A DNA stretch of 5,986 nucleotides from an uncultured Campylobacter sp. (GTDB lineage: Bacteria; Campylobacterota; Campylobacteria; Campylobacterales; Campylobacteraceae), in contig NZ_CALIII010000008.1 in the NCBI RefSeq assembly GCF_938018145.1, forward strand, positions 1 through 5,986, written 5' to 3'. The position numbers and the translations under genes are program-made. Shown piece by piece: positions 1-5,572 of this stretch (the first letter of the stretch is position 1; every line of letters starts with the position of its first letter). The notes beneath the pieces are model-generated. The model did no database searches, was not told the DNA's origin, and saw only the letters and a list, made by a program, of their open reading frames with translations.

Positions 1-101
1 ATAAGCTCGCGGTACTTATCGCATCGGTGATCTCGGGCGCGACGGGCTATGCGATGCTCTACTGGGCTGGGCGACACAGGATAATGAAATGCGTGGAGTA
101 G
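1..101 (+). CDS. nhaA: C-terminal end of a probable NhaA-type Na+/H+ antiporter (5' partial)
   Basis: An open frame enters from the left edge (first full codon at 3) and stops at TAG 99-101. The last 32 residues include KLAVLIASVISGATGYAMLY, a hydrophobic helix followed by a short basic tail. This resembles the final transmembrane segment of NhaA antiporters, which typically reads like K-L-G-I-L-I-G-S-x-x-S-A-x-x-G-Y. NhaA is an inner-membrane protein that exchanges Na+ for H+ in pH and sodium homeostasis. The catalytic aspartates lie upstream and cannot be checked here. The stop is only 4 bp before the next start, and the GGAG ribosome site of the next gene overlaps its last codons, so co-transcription is possible. 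The assignment rests on about 20 residues remembered from the family. Another membrane protein ending in a similar helix cannot be excluded. Confidence 0.68.
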   Translation, partial: KLAVLIASVISGATGYAMLYWAGRHRIMKCVE

Positions 102-105
102 AAAA

Positions 106-1389
106 ATGATGATATTTCATAAAAATTTTCTCGCGGACGAGCTTACGAAGTGGCGAGAAGACGGGCTAATAAGCGACGAGGCGGCGCGCAAGATAGCGGC
201 TAGATACGATATAGATTTATCGGGCGCAAACGAGCGGCGAAGCTTTATATTAAAACTCGTCGCGTATCTGTTTTTGGCGCTTTCGCTATTTACGCTTGTG
301 GGCGCAAACTGGGAGGAGCTACCGCGCGCCGTGAGGCTAATCATCGTGCTTGGCATACTTGCGGCGGTAAATTTTAGCGGAGTTTTGGCGCAAAAAAACG
401 GCAAAGAGACGCAGGCTACGACGCTGTTTTTTCTGGGTAACTTTTGCTACGGCGCGGCGATCGTTTTAGTCGCGCAAATTTACCATCTAGGCGAGCATAT
501 GCCTAACGGCGTGCTGCTGTGGGCGGTCGGAGCGCTGGCGCTCGGGCTTGCTACGCGCAAATCCATCATCACGCTGCAGGCTCTTATTTTGGGGCTTGTT
601 TGGTTTTTGATGGAGTTTGAGTTTAGCGGTGTTTCGCACGGATTTTTGCTGTTTATCATAGCTTCGGCTGCGGTGCTTTGGCGCGATGATTCGCGGCTAC
701 TTACGGGCGCGCTTTTTGCGAGCGTGTTTACTTATATCGTCTCTTTCGTACTTTACGAGCGATATTTTATGACGGATTTGCGCGTGGACGACGCGTTTTA
801 CGGCGTTCATTTTTTTGCTCTTAGCTACTGCTTGCTAGCCGTTTGCGCTTCGTTTTTGCTTGAGAGAGCGGGTAAATTTGAACTCGCGTTTTATCTCAAA
901 ACCGTCGGCATCGTCTGCGGCGCTGGCATCTTGTGTTTTGATATGTCGCTTTACGAGGACTTGCATTTTTCGCGTCCGTGGTCTTACGGTACACAGAGCT
1001 ATGGGAATGTTTTAAACGGCATTACATTTTTAAAAAGCGTGTTTGGAGCATTGTTTATGGCTTTTTGCGCGGCCTCTTTGGGACTTGCGTTTTACTTTAA
1101 AAAATACGCCGCCGCAACGGTCGGAGCGCTTTTAGTAGCGCTGCCGTTTATCTTAGACGCGTTTGCGGGCTACGAGGAGGGCGTGTTTTCGCTCATCGGC
1201 GTTTGCGTCGCGGTCGCTCTCATCAAGCAAAATAATATGAAATTTGGCATCGCGCTCATCTTTTGGGTGGCGTTCGTGCGATATGTGGATCTAGTCGGCG
1301 ATTACGTCAGCGCCAGCGCGCTATTTTTGGTGTTTGCGCTGGTGGTGCTCGGCGTGTCTAGGATCTCTAAAAAAAGGAGCGCGAGATGA
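106..1389 (+). CDS. DUF2157-type polytopic membrane protein
   Basis: This is a 427-residue integral membrane protein of unknown function. The soluble N-terminus (about 1-46) has the DUF2157 pattern: an amphipathic stretch with W16, then GLIS (20-23), and a helix ending in ARYDI. Roughly 13-14 hydrophobic segments follow, at about 47-66, 76-95, 107-125, 135-150, 153-170, 178-192, 198-217, 233-252, 263-281, 309-331, 335-353, 358-373, 379-393 and 401-418. GANWEELP (66-73) after the first segment and AQIYHLGE (123-130) after the third are typical of the family. The C-terminus is basic (KKRSAR). The start ATG at 106 has GGAG at 95-98, seven bases upstream; ATG 109 is an alternative. The gene overlaps the next by 4 bp (ATGA), so the two products are probably made together. 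The family assignment is fairly sure, but no role can be given from sequence. Confidence 0.85.
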   Translation: MMIFHKNFLADELTKWREDGLISDEAARKIAARYDIDLSGANERRSFILKLVAYLFLALSLFTLVGANWEELPRAVRLIIVLGILAAVNFSGVLAQKNGKETQATTLFFLGNFCYGAAIVLVAQIYHLGEHMPNGVLLWAVGALALGLATRKSIITLQALILGLVWFLMEFEFSGVSHGFLLFIIASAAVLWRDDSRLLTGALFASVFTYIVSFVLYERYFMTDLRVDDAFYGVHFFALSYCLLAVCASFLLERAGKFELAFYLKTVGIVCGAGILCFDMSLYEDLHFSRPWSYGTQSYGNVLNGITFLKSVFGALFMAFCAASLGLAFYFKKYAAATVGALLVALPFILDAFAGYEEGVFSLIGVCVAVALIKQNNMKFGIALIFWVAFVRYVDLVGDYVSASALFLVFALVVLGVSRISKKRSAR

Positions 1390-1913
1390 AACTAAAGCTG
1401 ATTTTTGCCGCCGCGGTATTTCAAATTTTAGCCGTGATAGCCATGCTTGCGTATGCGTACGCGCCGATATATTTTGGCAAAGAGATCTTGCTGCAAACTA
1501 CGCTTTACGATCCGCGCGATATGTTTCGCGGCGACTACGTGCGCCTTAGCTACGGCTTTGCGGGCGTTTACGAGCTGGACAAAAGAGACTCGAATTTGAG
1601 CAAAAGGCAGCAGCTGCACGGCACAAAAATTTACGCCGTTTTAAAGCAGGACAAAGACGGCAGGTATAAATTTGACAAATATAGCTTCGAGCGGCCTAGC
1701 GGCGGGACGTTTTTAGCTGGCAGGGTTGATTATAATACCGCAAATTTCGGCATCGAGGCCTTTTTTATGCCGCCTAAAAAAGCGCAGCAGATGGAGCGAG
1801 ATATGATGGAGTTTAACGCCACCGCCGTCATCAGCGTGATGGATAACGGCAAAGCTCGTATCAAAGATATCGTGCTAGAAAAACCAAACGCGGGCGAGTC
1901 TCGCGGACATTAA
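1386..1913 (+). CDS. GDYXXLXY-domain membrane-anchored protein
   Basis: This 175-residue protein has one N-terminal hydrophobic segment (about 5-27), which is an uncleaved signal anchor or signal peptide, so the rest probably lies in the periplasm. The family signature GDYVRLSY is at 49-56, inside the wider conserved stretch DPRDMFRGDY (42-51). A second family block, YNTANFGIEAFFMPP, lies at about 116-130 and matches the usual tyrosine/phenylalanine-rich 'GIE-x-[YF]-F-x-P' pattern. The length is normal for the family. The start ATG at 1386 has AGGAG at 1375-1379 and overlaps the stop of the preceding DUF2157 gene by 4 bp, which points to translational coupling. GDYXXLXY proteins are commonly found beside DUF2157/DUF4401 membrane proteins, so the two probably form one complex. 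Biochemical function is unknown. Confidence 0.87.
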   Translation: MKLKLIFAAAVFQILAVIAMLAYAYAPIYFGKEILLQTTLYDPRDMFRGDYVRLSYGFAGVYELDKRDSNLSKRQQLHGTKIYAVLKQDKDGRYKFDKYSFERPSGGTFLAGRVDYNTANFGIEAFFMPPKKAQQMERDMMEFNATAVISVMDNGKARIKDIVLEKPNAGESRGH

Positions 1914-1929
1914 ATTTGTCGGCAAAGAG

Positions 1930-1969
1930 GGCTAAATTTGACTAGGCTAATCTGAAGTCAAATTTAGCC
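1930..1969 (+). terminator. Hairpin after the GDYXXLXY gene, possible transcript end
   Basis: A perfect 14-bp inverted repeat, GGCTAAATTTGACT (1930-1943) and AGTCAAATTTAGCC (1956-1969), encloses a 12-nt loop. It starts 17 bp after the stop codon of the upstream gene. There is no T-run directly after the stem, so it is not a textbook intrinsic terminator. It may stabilise the 3' end of the upstream mRNA, or end transcription weakly. Its right arm can also pair with the next repeat copy (1979-1987), so it competes with a second hairpin. Confidence 0.5.
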
Positions 1970-2014
1970 TGAGCCATAAAATTTGACGCGGCTCAAATTT
2001 GTGTCAAATTTGAC
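1930..2014. repeat. Cluster of AAATTTGAC / GTCAAATTT words
   Basis: Within 85 bp, the word AAATTTGAC or its complement occurs at 1934-1942 (+), 1957-1965 (-) and 1979-1987 (+), and as the perfect 12-bp palindrome GTCAAATTTGAC at 2003-2014. A near copy, CTCAAATTTG, lies at 1992-2001. A further 6-bp stem, TGAGCC (1970-1975) with GGCTCA (1990-1995), is nested among them. The same word is scattered elsewhere in the window: 1668-1676, 4159-4170 as the same palindrome inside hypD, 4547-4555, 5293-5301, and variants around 4374-4381 and 5935-5956. The spacing is irregular and there are no unique spacers, so this is not a CRISPR array. It looks like a lineage-typical oligonucleotide that is enriched genome-wide. 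Confidence 0.8.
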
Positions 2015-2114
2015 CGATCTCGCCGTCGCCGAAAAATCTTAAAAATATAAATAAAACGCAACGAAATAATATCCGCAAGGTATGAAACTAAAGCGAGATT
2101 TTAACATCTAAGAG

Positions 2115-2120
2115 TATAAT
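2115..2120 (+). promoter_or_regulatory. Probable -10 box of the hyp operon promoter
   Basis: A perfect TATAAT sits 30 bp upstream of the hypB start codon. The sequence at the usual -35 position (about 2092-2097, AGCGAG) has no match to TTGACA, but sigma-70 promoters of Campylobacter usually lack a conserved -35 box. The AT-rich upstream DNA (2031-2110) fits that promoter type. Transcription would start near 2127, leaving a leader of about 24 nt with the ribosome site inside it. No clear NikR, Fur or other operator was recognised. Confidence 0.6.
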
Positions 2121-2137
2121 AACCCCAAAAAATCGCT

Positions 2138-2143
2138 AAGGAG
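2138..2143 (+). promoter_or_regulatory. Ribosome binding site of hypB
   Basis: AAGGAG lies seven bases before the ATG at 2151. This fixes the hypB start so that the protein begins with the conserved M-C-x-x-C-x-C metal motif. Confidence 0.85.
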
Positions 2144-2150
2144 AAACAAA

Positions 2151-2957
2151 ATGTGTAAAGATTGCGGATGCTCGCTGGGCGGGCACGATCACGCCCACAC
2201 TCACGCGGACGGCACGACTCACTCGCACGCTCACGATCACGGCGCCGAGCACGGACACGGCGCGGCTCACGAGCATAGTCACGGCCACGCGCACCCGGCG
2301 CTAAACGACAGTAAAACCGTCGAAGTGATAACGAAAATTTTATCCCAAAACGACGAAGAGGCCGCGCACAACCGCGCTCATTTGGACGAGCACGGGATTT
2401 TATGCGTAAATCTCATGAGCAGCCCCGGCAGCGGCAAGACAACGCTACTAGAAGCTACGATAAAAAGCGGTAAATTTAAAATCGGCGTCGTCGAGGGCGA
2501 TCTAGAAACCAACCAAGACGCCGACCGCATAATAAAAGCAGGCGGCAAAGCCCACCAAATAACGACTGGGCAGGCCTGTCATCTGGATGCATTTATGGTG
2601 CACGAGGGGCTTCATCATCTGCCGCTAGAGGGCCTTGATATAGTTTTCGTTGAAAACGTCGGCAACCTCGTTTGCCCGGCTAGCTACGACGTGGGCTCGC
2701 ACTTTAACGTCGTGCTACTATCGGTGCCAGAAGGCGACGACAAGGTAGCCAAATACCCGGTGATGTTTCGCGCCGCCGATCTCATCGTGATAACCAAAAC
2801 TTCGCTGTTGCCGCATTTTGAATTTGACGTGAAAAAAGTCGTCAAAGAGGCTCGCAAACTAAATCCGAAGGTCGACGTCATCGAGCTTGACGCAAAAACG
2901 GGCGAAGGCATGGAGAAGTGGCTAAATTTCTTAAAATTTAAAAAAGAGCTTAGATAA
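2151..2957 (+). CDS. hypB: HypB, GTPase and nickel chaperone for [NiFe]-hydrogenase maturation
   Basis: HypB is a cytoplasmic GTPase that works with HypA to deliver nickel to the hydrogenase large subunit. The 268-residue protein begins MCKDCGC, giving C2, C5 and C7 as the N-terminal high-affinity nickel motif. Residues 12-48 form a histidine-rich segment with 15 His, interspersed with Gly, Ala, Asp and Glu, suited to nickel storage. The P-loop SPGSGKTT is at 91-98. The G-domain metal site is represented by C143-H144 (GQACHLD) and C175 (NLVCPASYD). EGDLETNQDADRI (115-127) and SVPEGDDKVAKYP (191-203) are typical HypB blocks. The guanine-specificity motif, usually NKxD, reads TKTS at 215-218, which is unusual. 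It is the first gene of the operon, and its stop codon shares one base with the hypC start (TAATG). Confidence 0.97.
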   Translation: MCKDCGCSLGGHDHAHTHADGTTHSHAHDHGAEHGHGAAHEHSHGHAHPALNDSKTVEVITKILSQNDEEAAHNRAHLDEHGILCVNLMSSPGSGKTTLLEATIKSGKFKIGVVEGDLETNQDADRIIKAGGKAHQITTGQACHLDAFMVHEGLHHLPLEGLDIVFVENVGNLVCPASYDVGSHFNVVLLSVPEGDDKVAKYPVMFRAADLIVITKTSLLPHFEFDVKKVVKEARKLNPKVDVIELDAKTGEGMEKWLNFLKFKKELR

Positions 2958-3271
2958 TGTGCCTCTCAATCCCGTCAAAAGTGGTCGCGATCGACGAAGA
3001 TAACGTCGCTACCGTAGAGACGCTAGGCGTGAGTCGCCGCGTGAGCCTCGATCTCATCGCCGAGCCCGTAGCCGTGGGCGAATACGTACTCATCCACGTC
3101 GGCTACGCGATGGAAAAAATCGATACGAAATTTGCGCTAGAAAGCATCGAAATCTACCGCCAAATCGCCAAAGATATGGAGAGCGGCCAGATCGGCGCGG
3201 ACGAAGGCGACGCGGGACTAAGCGCCATGCAAGCGGCGGCAAATGAGCCAAACGCAAAGGAAAAAGCGTGA
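2957..3271 (+). CDS. hypC: HypC, hydrogenase maturation chaperone
   Basis: HypC is a small cytoplasmic chaperone of the HypC/HupF family. It binds HypD, carries the Fe(CN)2CO unit and docks on the hydrogenase large-subunit precursor. The protein opens with MCLSIPSKV; C2, exposed after removal of Met1, is the essential ligand. The next conserved part, G-x-x-R-R-V-S-L-D-L (24-33), and the block VGEYVLIHVGYAMEKID (40-56) fit the family's OB-like barrel. At 104 residues it is longer than the usual 75-95. The extra C-terminal stretch (about 78-104) is rich in Ala, Glu and Gly and looks unstructured. The start overlaps the hypB stop by one base, the local ribosome site is weak, and translation is probably coupled to hypB. 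Its own stop overlaps the GTG start of hypD (GTGA). Confidence 0.96.
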   Translation: MCLSIPSKVVAIDEDNVATVETLGVSRRVSLDLIAEPVAVGEYVLIHVGYAMEKIDTKFALESIEIYRQIAKDMESGQIGADEGDAGLSAMQAAANEPNAKEKA

Positions 3272-4365
3272 ATCTAATCAATGATTTTCGCGATAAAGAG
3301 CTTATTTTAGCGCTTTCAAAACTCATCAAAAAAGAGAGCGTAAAACCGCTAAATATCATGGAAATTTGCGGCGGACACACGCACTCGATCATGAAATTTG
3401 GCCTGCCGCAGCTAGTGGGCGAGCATATAAATTTCGTCCACGGCCCCGGCTGTCCCGTGTGCGTGATGCCAAGGAGCCGCATAGACGAGGCTATCAAGCT
3501 AGCCCAGATGCCAGGCGTGATCCTCTGCACGCTAGCCGATATGCTAAGAGTCCCTGGCTCCTCGACCAGCCTGCAAAAGCTGCGCGGCGAAGGTTGCGAC
3601 ATCAGAGCGCTATATAGCCCGCTAGACTGTATCAAGATCGCGCGCGAAAATCCCGAAAAGAGCGTGATATTTTTCGCGATCGGGTTTGAGACGACGACGC
3701 CTATGAGCGCAAATTTGGTCCAAAAGACGCTAGAACTCGGGCTAAAAAATCTATTTTTCCATATAAATCACGTTACGGTCCCCGCACCCGTGCGAGCGAT
3801 CCTAAACGACGAAGACGTAAAGATCGACGCGTTTTTGGGCCCTAGCCACGTGAGCGTGATCACGGGATATGGCATCTACGAGAGCATCGCGGCCGAGTAT
3901 AAAAAACCTATCGCGGTTAGCGGATTTGAGCCGCTTGATCTGATGGACGGCATCCTAAACCTCGTCCGCCAGCAAAACGCGGGCACGCACGAGGTCTATA
4001 ACGAATACGCAAGAGTCGTCACGCGCGAGGGCAATCAAAAAGCAAAGGCGCTCATAGAGGAGTTTTTCGAGCCGTGCGACTTCTCTTGGCGCGGTCTTGG
4101 CGTCATCGCGCAAAGCGGTATGAAGCTGCGCTCCGAGTACGCGAAGCTTGACGCGAGGGTCAAATTTGACTGCAGCGTGCAAAGCAAAGGCGAGAGCAAG
4201 GCCTGTATCTGTCCTGAAATTTTACGCGGGCGAGCAAAGCCTTTTGACTGCAAAATTTTCGCCAAAGCCTGCACGCCAAAAACTCCCGTGGGCTCGTGCA
4301 TGGTCTCTAGCGAGGGCGCATGTGCGGCATACTACAAATACGGCGACATCAAAAGCGCGGGCTAA
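3268..4365 (+). CDS. hypD: HypD, iron-sulfur scaffold for Fe(CN)2CO assembly
   Basis: HypD is a cytoplasmic [4Fe-4S] protein. Together with HypC it receives cyanide from HypE and builds the Fe(CN)2CO moiety of [NiFe]-hydrogenase. The 365 residues show the family motifs in order: MEICGGHTH (31-39) with C34, GPGCPVCVMP (59-68) with C62 and C65, FFAIGFETTTP (135-145), FHINHVTVPAP (164-174), FLGPSHVSVITG (189-200), and SGFEPLDLM (218-226). A C-terminal cysteine cluster (C313, C315, C328, C335, C344, C352) supplies the iron-sulfur ligands. The length is normal. The start is GTG at 3268, with AAGGA at 3257-3261 (six bases away), overlapping the hypC stop by 4 bp. The 12-bp palindrome GTCAAATTTGAC lies inside the gene at 4159-4170, encoding V-K-F-D. 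Confidence 0.97.
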   Translation: MNLINDFRDKELILALSKLIKKESVKPLNIMEICGGHTHSIMKFGLPQLVGEHINFVHGPGCPVCVMPRSRIDEAIKLAQMPGVILCTLADMLRVPGSSTSLQKLRGEGCDIRALYSPLDCIKIARENPEKSVIFFAIGFETTTPMSANLVQKTLELGLKNLFFHINHVTVPAPVRAILNDEDVKIDAFLGPSHVSVITGYGIYESIAAEYKKPIAVSGFEPLDLMDGILNLVRQQNAGTHEVYNEYARVVTREGNQKAKALIEEFFEPCDFSWRGLGVIAQSGMKLRSEYAKLDARVKFDCSVQSKGESKACICPEILRGRAKPFDCKIFAKACTPKTPVGSCMVSSEGACAAYYKYGDIKSAG

Positions 4366-4366
4366 G

Positions 4367-4372
4367 AGGAGG
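4367..4372 (+). promoter_or_regulatory. Strong ribosome binding site selecting the TTG start of hypE
   Basis: AGGAGG is a full Shine-Dalgarno match placed five bases before TTG 4378. The first in-frame ATG (4390) would be 17 bases away, too far for this site. It would also shorten the protein to begin MLSHGGGG. Family members usually have four or five residues before the glycine run, which supports the TTG start. Confidence 0.8.
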
Positions 4373-4377
4373 CAAAT

Positions 4378-5427
4378 TTGAGCAAGATAATGCTAAGCCA
4401 CGGCGGCGGCGGCGAGGAGATGAACTCGCTCATAAACGAGACGATTTTTAGGATATTTGATAATGAAATTTTGCGCGAGAGCAATGACAGCGCGATACTA
4501 AATTTTGGCGATTTTCGCGCAGACGAAAAGGCTGGCGACTCGGCAAATTTGACGCCTAAATTTAACGGTAAACTAGCCTTTAGCACCGATAGTTTCGTGG
4601 TTACGCCGATATTTTTTAACGGCGGCGACATCGGCAAGATCGCAGCGTGCGGCACCATAAACGACCTAGCTATGGTGGGTGCTGAGGCAAAATACCTAAG
4701 TTGCGCGCTAATCGTCGAGGAGGGCCTAGAGATCTCCGAGCTAGAGCGCGTGCTAGGCTCGCTAGCCGCGGTCGCTCGCGAAAACGGCGTGCGGATCGTT
4801 TGCGGCGATACGAAGGTCGTACCGCGCGGCAAATGCGATAAAATTTTTATCAACACGAGCGGTATCGGCGAGATCGTCTGCGAGGGCGTGGAGCTAAAAA
4901 GCCTGCGCGCGGGCGCAAAGATCCTGATCTCGGGCGACGTGGGCAGGCACGGCGCGGTGGTGCTGGCTAGCCGCGAGGAGCTCGATCTGCAAAGCGAGCT
5001 AAAAAGCGACTGCAAGGCGCTAGTGGGCGCGGTAAAGGCGCTAATAGAAGGCGGCGTAAAGCCTCTTTGTATGCGCGACGCGACGCGCGGCGGACTCTCG
5101 GCGGTGCTAAACGAATGGGCGAAATTTAGCGGCCTAGACATCCTCGTTCGCGAGGAGGATATCAAGGTTAGCGACGAAGTGACGGGCGTTTGCGAGCTGT
5201 TTGGCTTTGAGCCTTATGAGCTTGCAAACGAGGGTACCTTCGTGCTAGCCGTAGATGAAAAAGACGAGGCACGCGCGCTTGAGATTTTACGCAAATTTGA
5301 CGCTAACGCAGCCTCGATCGGCGAGATTTTAGGTACCGCAAACGGCCGCGTCATCTTGCAAAACGCATACGGCTCGAAGCGCTTTTTAGAAGCGCCAAAG
5401 GGCGAGCTATTGCCTCGAATATGCTAG
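4378..5427 (+). CDS. hypE: HypE, carbamoyl dehydratase that forms the cyanide ligand
   Basis: HypE is a cytoplasmic PurM/AIRS-type ATPase. HypF transfers a carbamoyl group to its C-terminal cysteine, and HypE dehydrates it to a thiocyanate that supplies CN to the HypC-HypD complex. The 349-residue protein has the N-terminal SHGGGGEEMNSLI (7-19), FSTDSFVVTP (68-77), CGTINDLAMVGA (91-102), the ATP/metal motif GDTKVV (143-148), RDATRGGL (233-240), ANEGTF (283-288), and the diagnostic ending LPRIC with C349 at the very terminus. Residues about 44-62 appear longer than in family members I recall, by roughly 13 residues relative to E. coli. The start is TTG, decided by AGGAGG at 4367-4372. It follows hypD by 12 bp. 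HypF, its partner, is not encoded in the window. Confidence 0.97.
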   Translation: MSKIMLSHGGGGEEMNSLINETIFRIFDNEILRESNDSAILNFGDFRADEKAGDSANLTPKFNGKLAFSTDSFVVTPIFFNGGDIGKIAACGTINDLAMVGAEAKYLSCALIVEEGLEISELERVLGSLAAVARENGVRIVCGDTKVVPRGKCDKIFINTSGIGEIVCEGVELKSLRAGAKILISGDVGRHGAVVLASREELDLQSELKSDCKALVGAVKALIEGGVKPLCMRDATRGGLSAVLNEWAKFSGLDILVREEDIKVSDEVTGVCELFGFEPYELANEGTFVLAVDEKDEARALEILRKFDANAASIGEILGTANGRVILQNAYGSKRFLEAPKGELLPRIC

Positions 5428-5572
5428 GAACGGTGATGGGTAGATCAAATTTAATCTCATTGACTTTTGAGGCTTGGACGGCACGAGAGCGGGCTCGCAA
5501 AATTTATAAAATTTGCACCTTAGACGCGTGCGTAAAAATAAAATCCGCTCCGTCCGCAATCAAGGAAATCCG
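5428..5572. other. 145-bp spacer between hypE and hypA
   Basis: This is the only long gap within the hyp cluster. I see no gene in it. It holds an imperfect AT-rich hairpin (GCAAA at 5497-5501 pairing with TTTGC at 5512-5516, with inner A/T pairs) that contains TATAAA at 5505-5510. A short GAGC-GG-GCTC palindrome (5487-5496) sits just upstream. TATAAA could serve as a -10 box for separate hypA transcription, about 60 bp before the hypA start, but no other promoter element supports it. An in-frame TTG at 5513 would add 20 basic residues to HypA, which does not fit the family. Confidence 0.55.
5562..5566 (+). promoter_or_regulatory. Ribosome binding site of hypA
   Basis: AAGGA lies six bases before the ATG at 5573. 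It decides in favour of the short form of HypA beginning M-H-E, whose His2 is the nickel ligand. Confidence 0.85.

Larger units (their letters stand above)
1914..2150. other. 237-bp intergenic region between the DUF2157 unit and hypB
   Basis: I see no convincing gene here; the longest ATG-initiated reading frame noticed, at 2082, is only nine codons. The left part (about 1930-2014) is a cluster of AAATTTGAC words in both orientations that can form alternative hairpins. The right part (about 2031-2150) is AT-rich and carries the probable hypB promoter and ribosome site. A secondary TATAAA at 2046-2051 could be another -10 box. A separated 7-bp inverted pair (ATCTCGC 2017-2023, GCGAGAT 2093-2099) is probably chance. 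The region therefore seems to combine the 3' untranslated end of the upstream unit with the hypB control region. Confidence 0.7.

Noticed and set aside
1334..1549. Short + strand frame across the DUF2157/GDYXXLXY junction
   Set aside because: It overlaps two recognised families in another frame and has a Cys/Arg-rich random composition.
1930..2014. CRISPR-like array formed by the repeated words
   Set aside because: The repeats are only 9-12 bp, change orientation, are irregularly spaced, and also occur inside genes. No spacers or cas genes are present.
2017..2099. Separated 7-bp inverted pair ATCTCGC / GCGAGAT as an operator
   Set aside because: The arms are short and about 70 bp apart, which is compatible with chance. 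No known regulator site was recognised.
2082..2111. Nine-codon leader frame before hypB, sharing the 13-mer ATGAAACTAAAGC with the start of the GDYXXLXY gene at 1386
   Set aside because: It has no clear ribosome site, ends before the predicted hypB transcription start, and a 13-base match within 6 kb is not rare enough to mean duplication.
3090..3635. Open frame of 181 codons on the minus strand opposite hypC/hypD
   Set aside because: It spans the junction of two well-supported genes, is low-complexity and basic at its end, and shows no domain or ribosome site that I can recognise.
4362..5165. Long open frame of 267 codons on the minus strand opposite hypE
   Set aside because: Its translation is Ser/Pro/Arg-rich with no family motifs, as expected of a mirror frame of a coding gene, while hypE on the + strand is complete with all motifs.
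5475..5500. Possible sigma-54 promoter (GG then GC with 10-bp spacing) before hypA
   Set aside because: The GG at 5480-5481 is followed at the right distance by GG and not GC, so the essential -12 element is missing.
5513..5572. Upstream in-frame TTG start that would extend HypA by 20 residues
   Set aside because: It would bury the nickel-binding M-H-E terminus. The AAGGA at 5562-5566 clearly serves the ATG at 5573.
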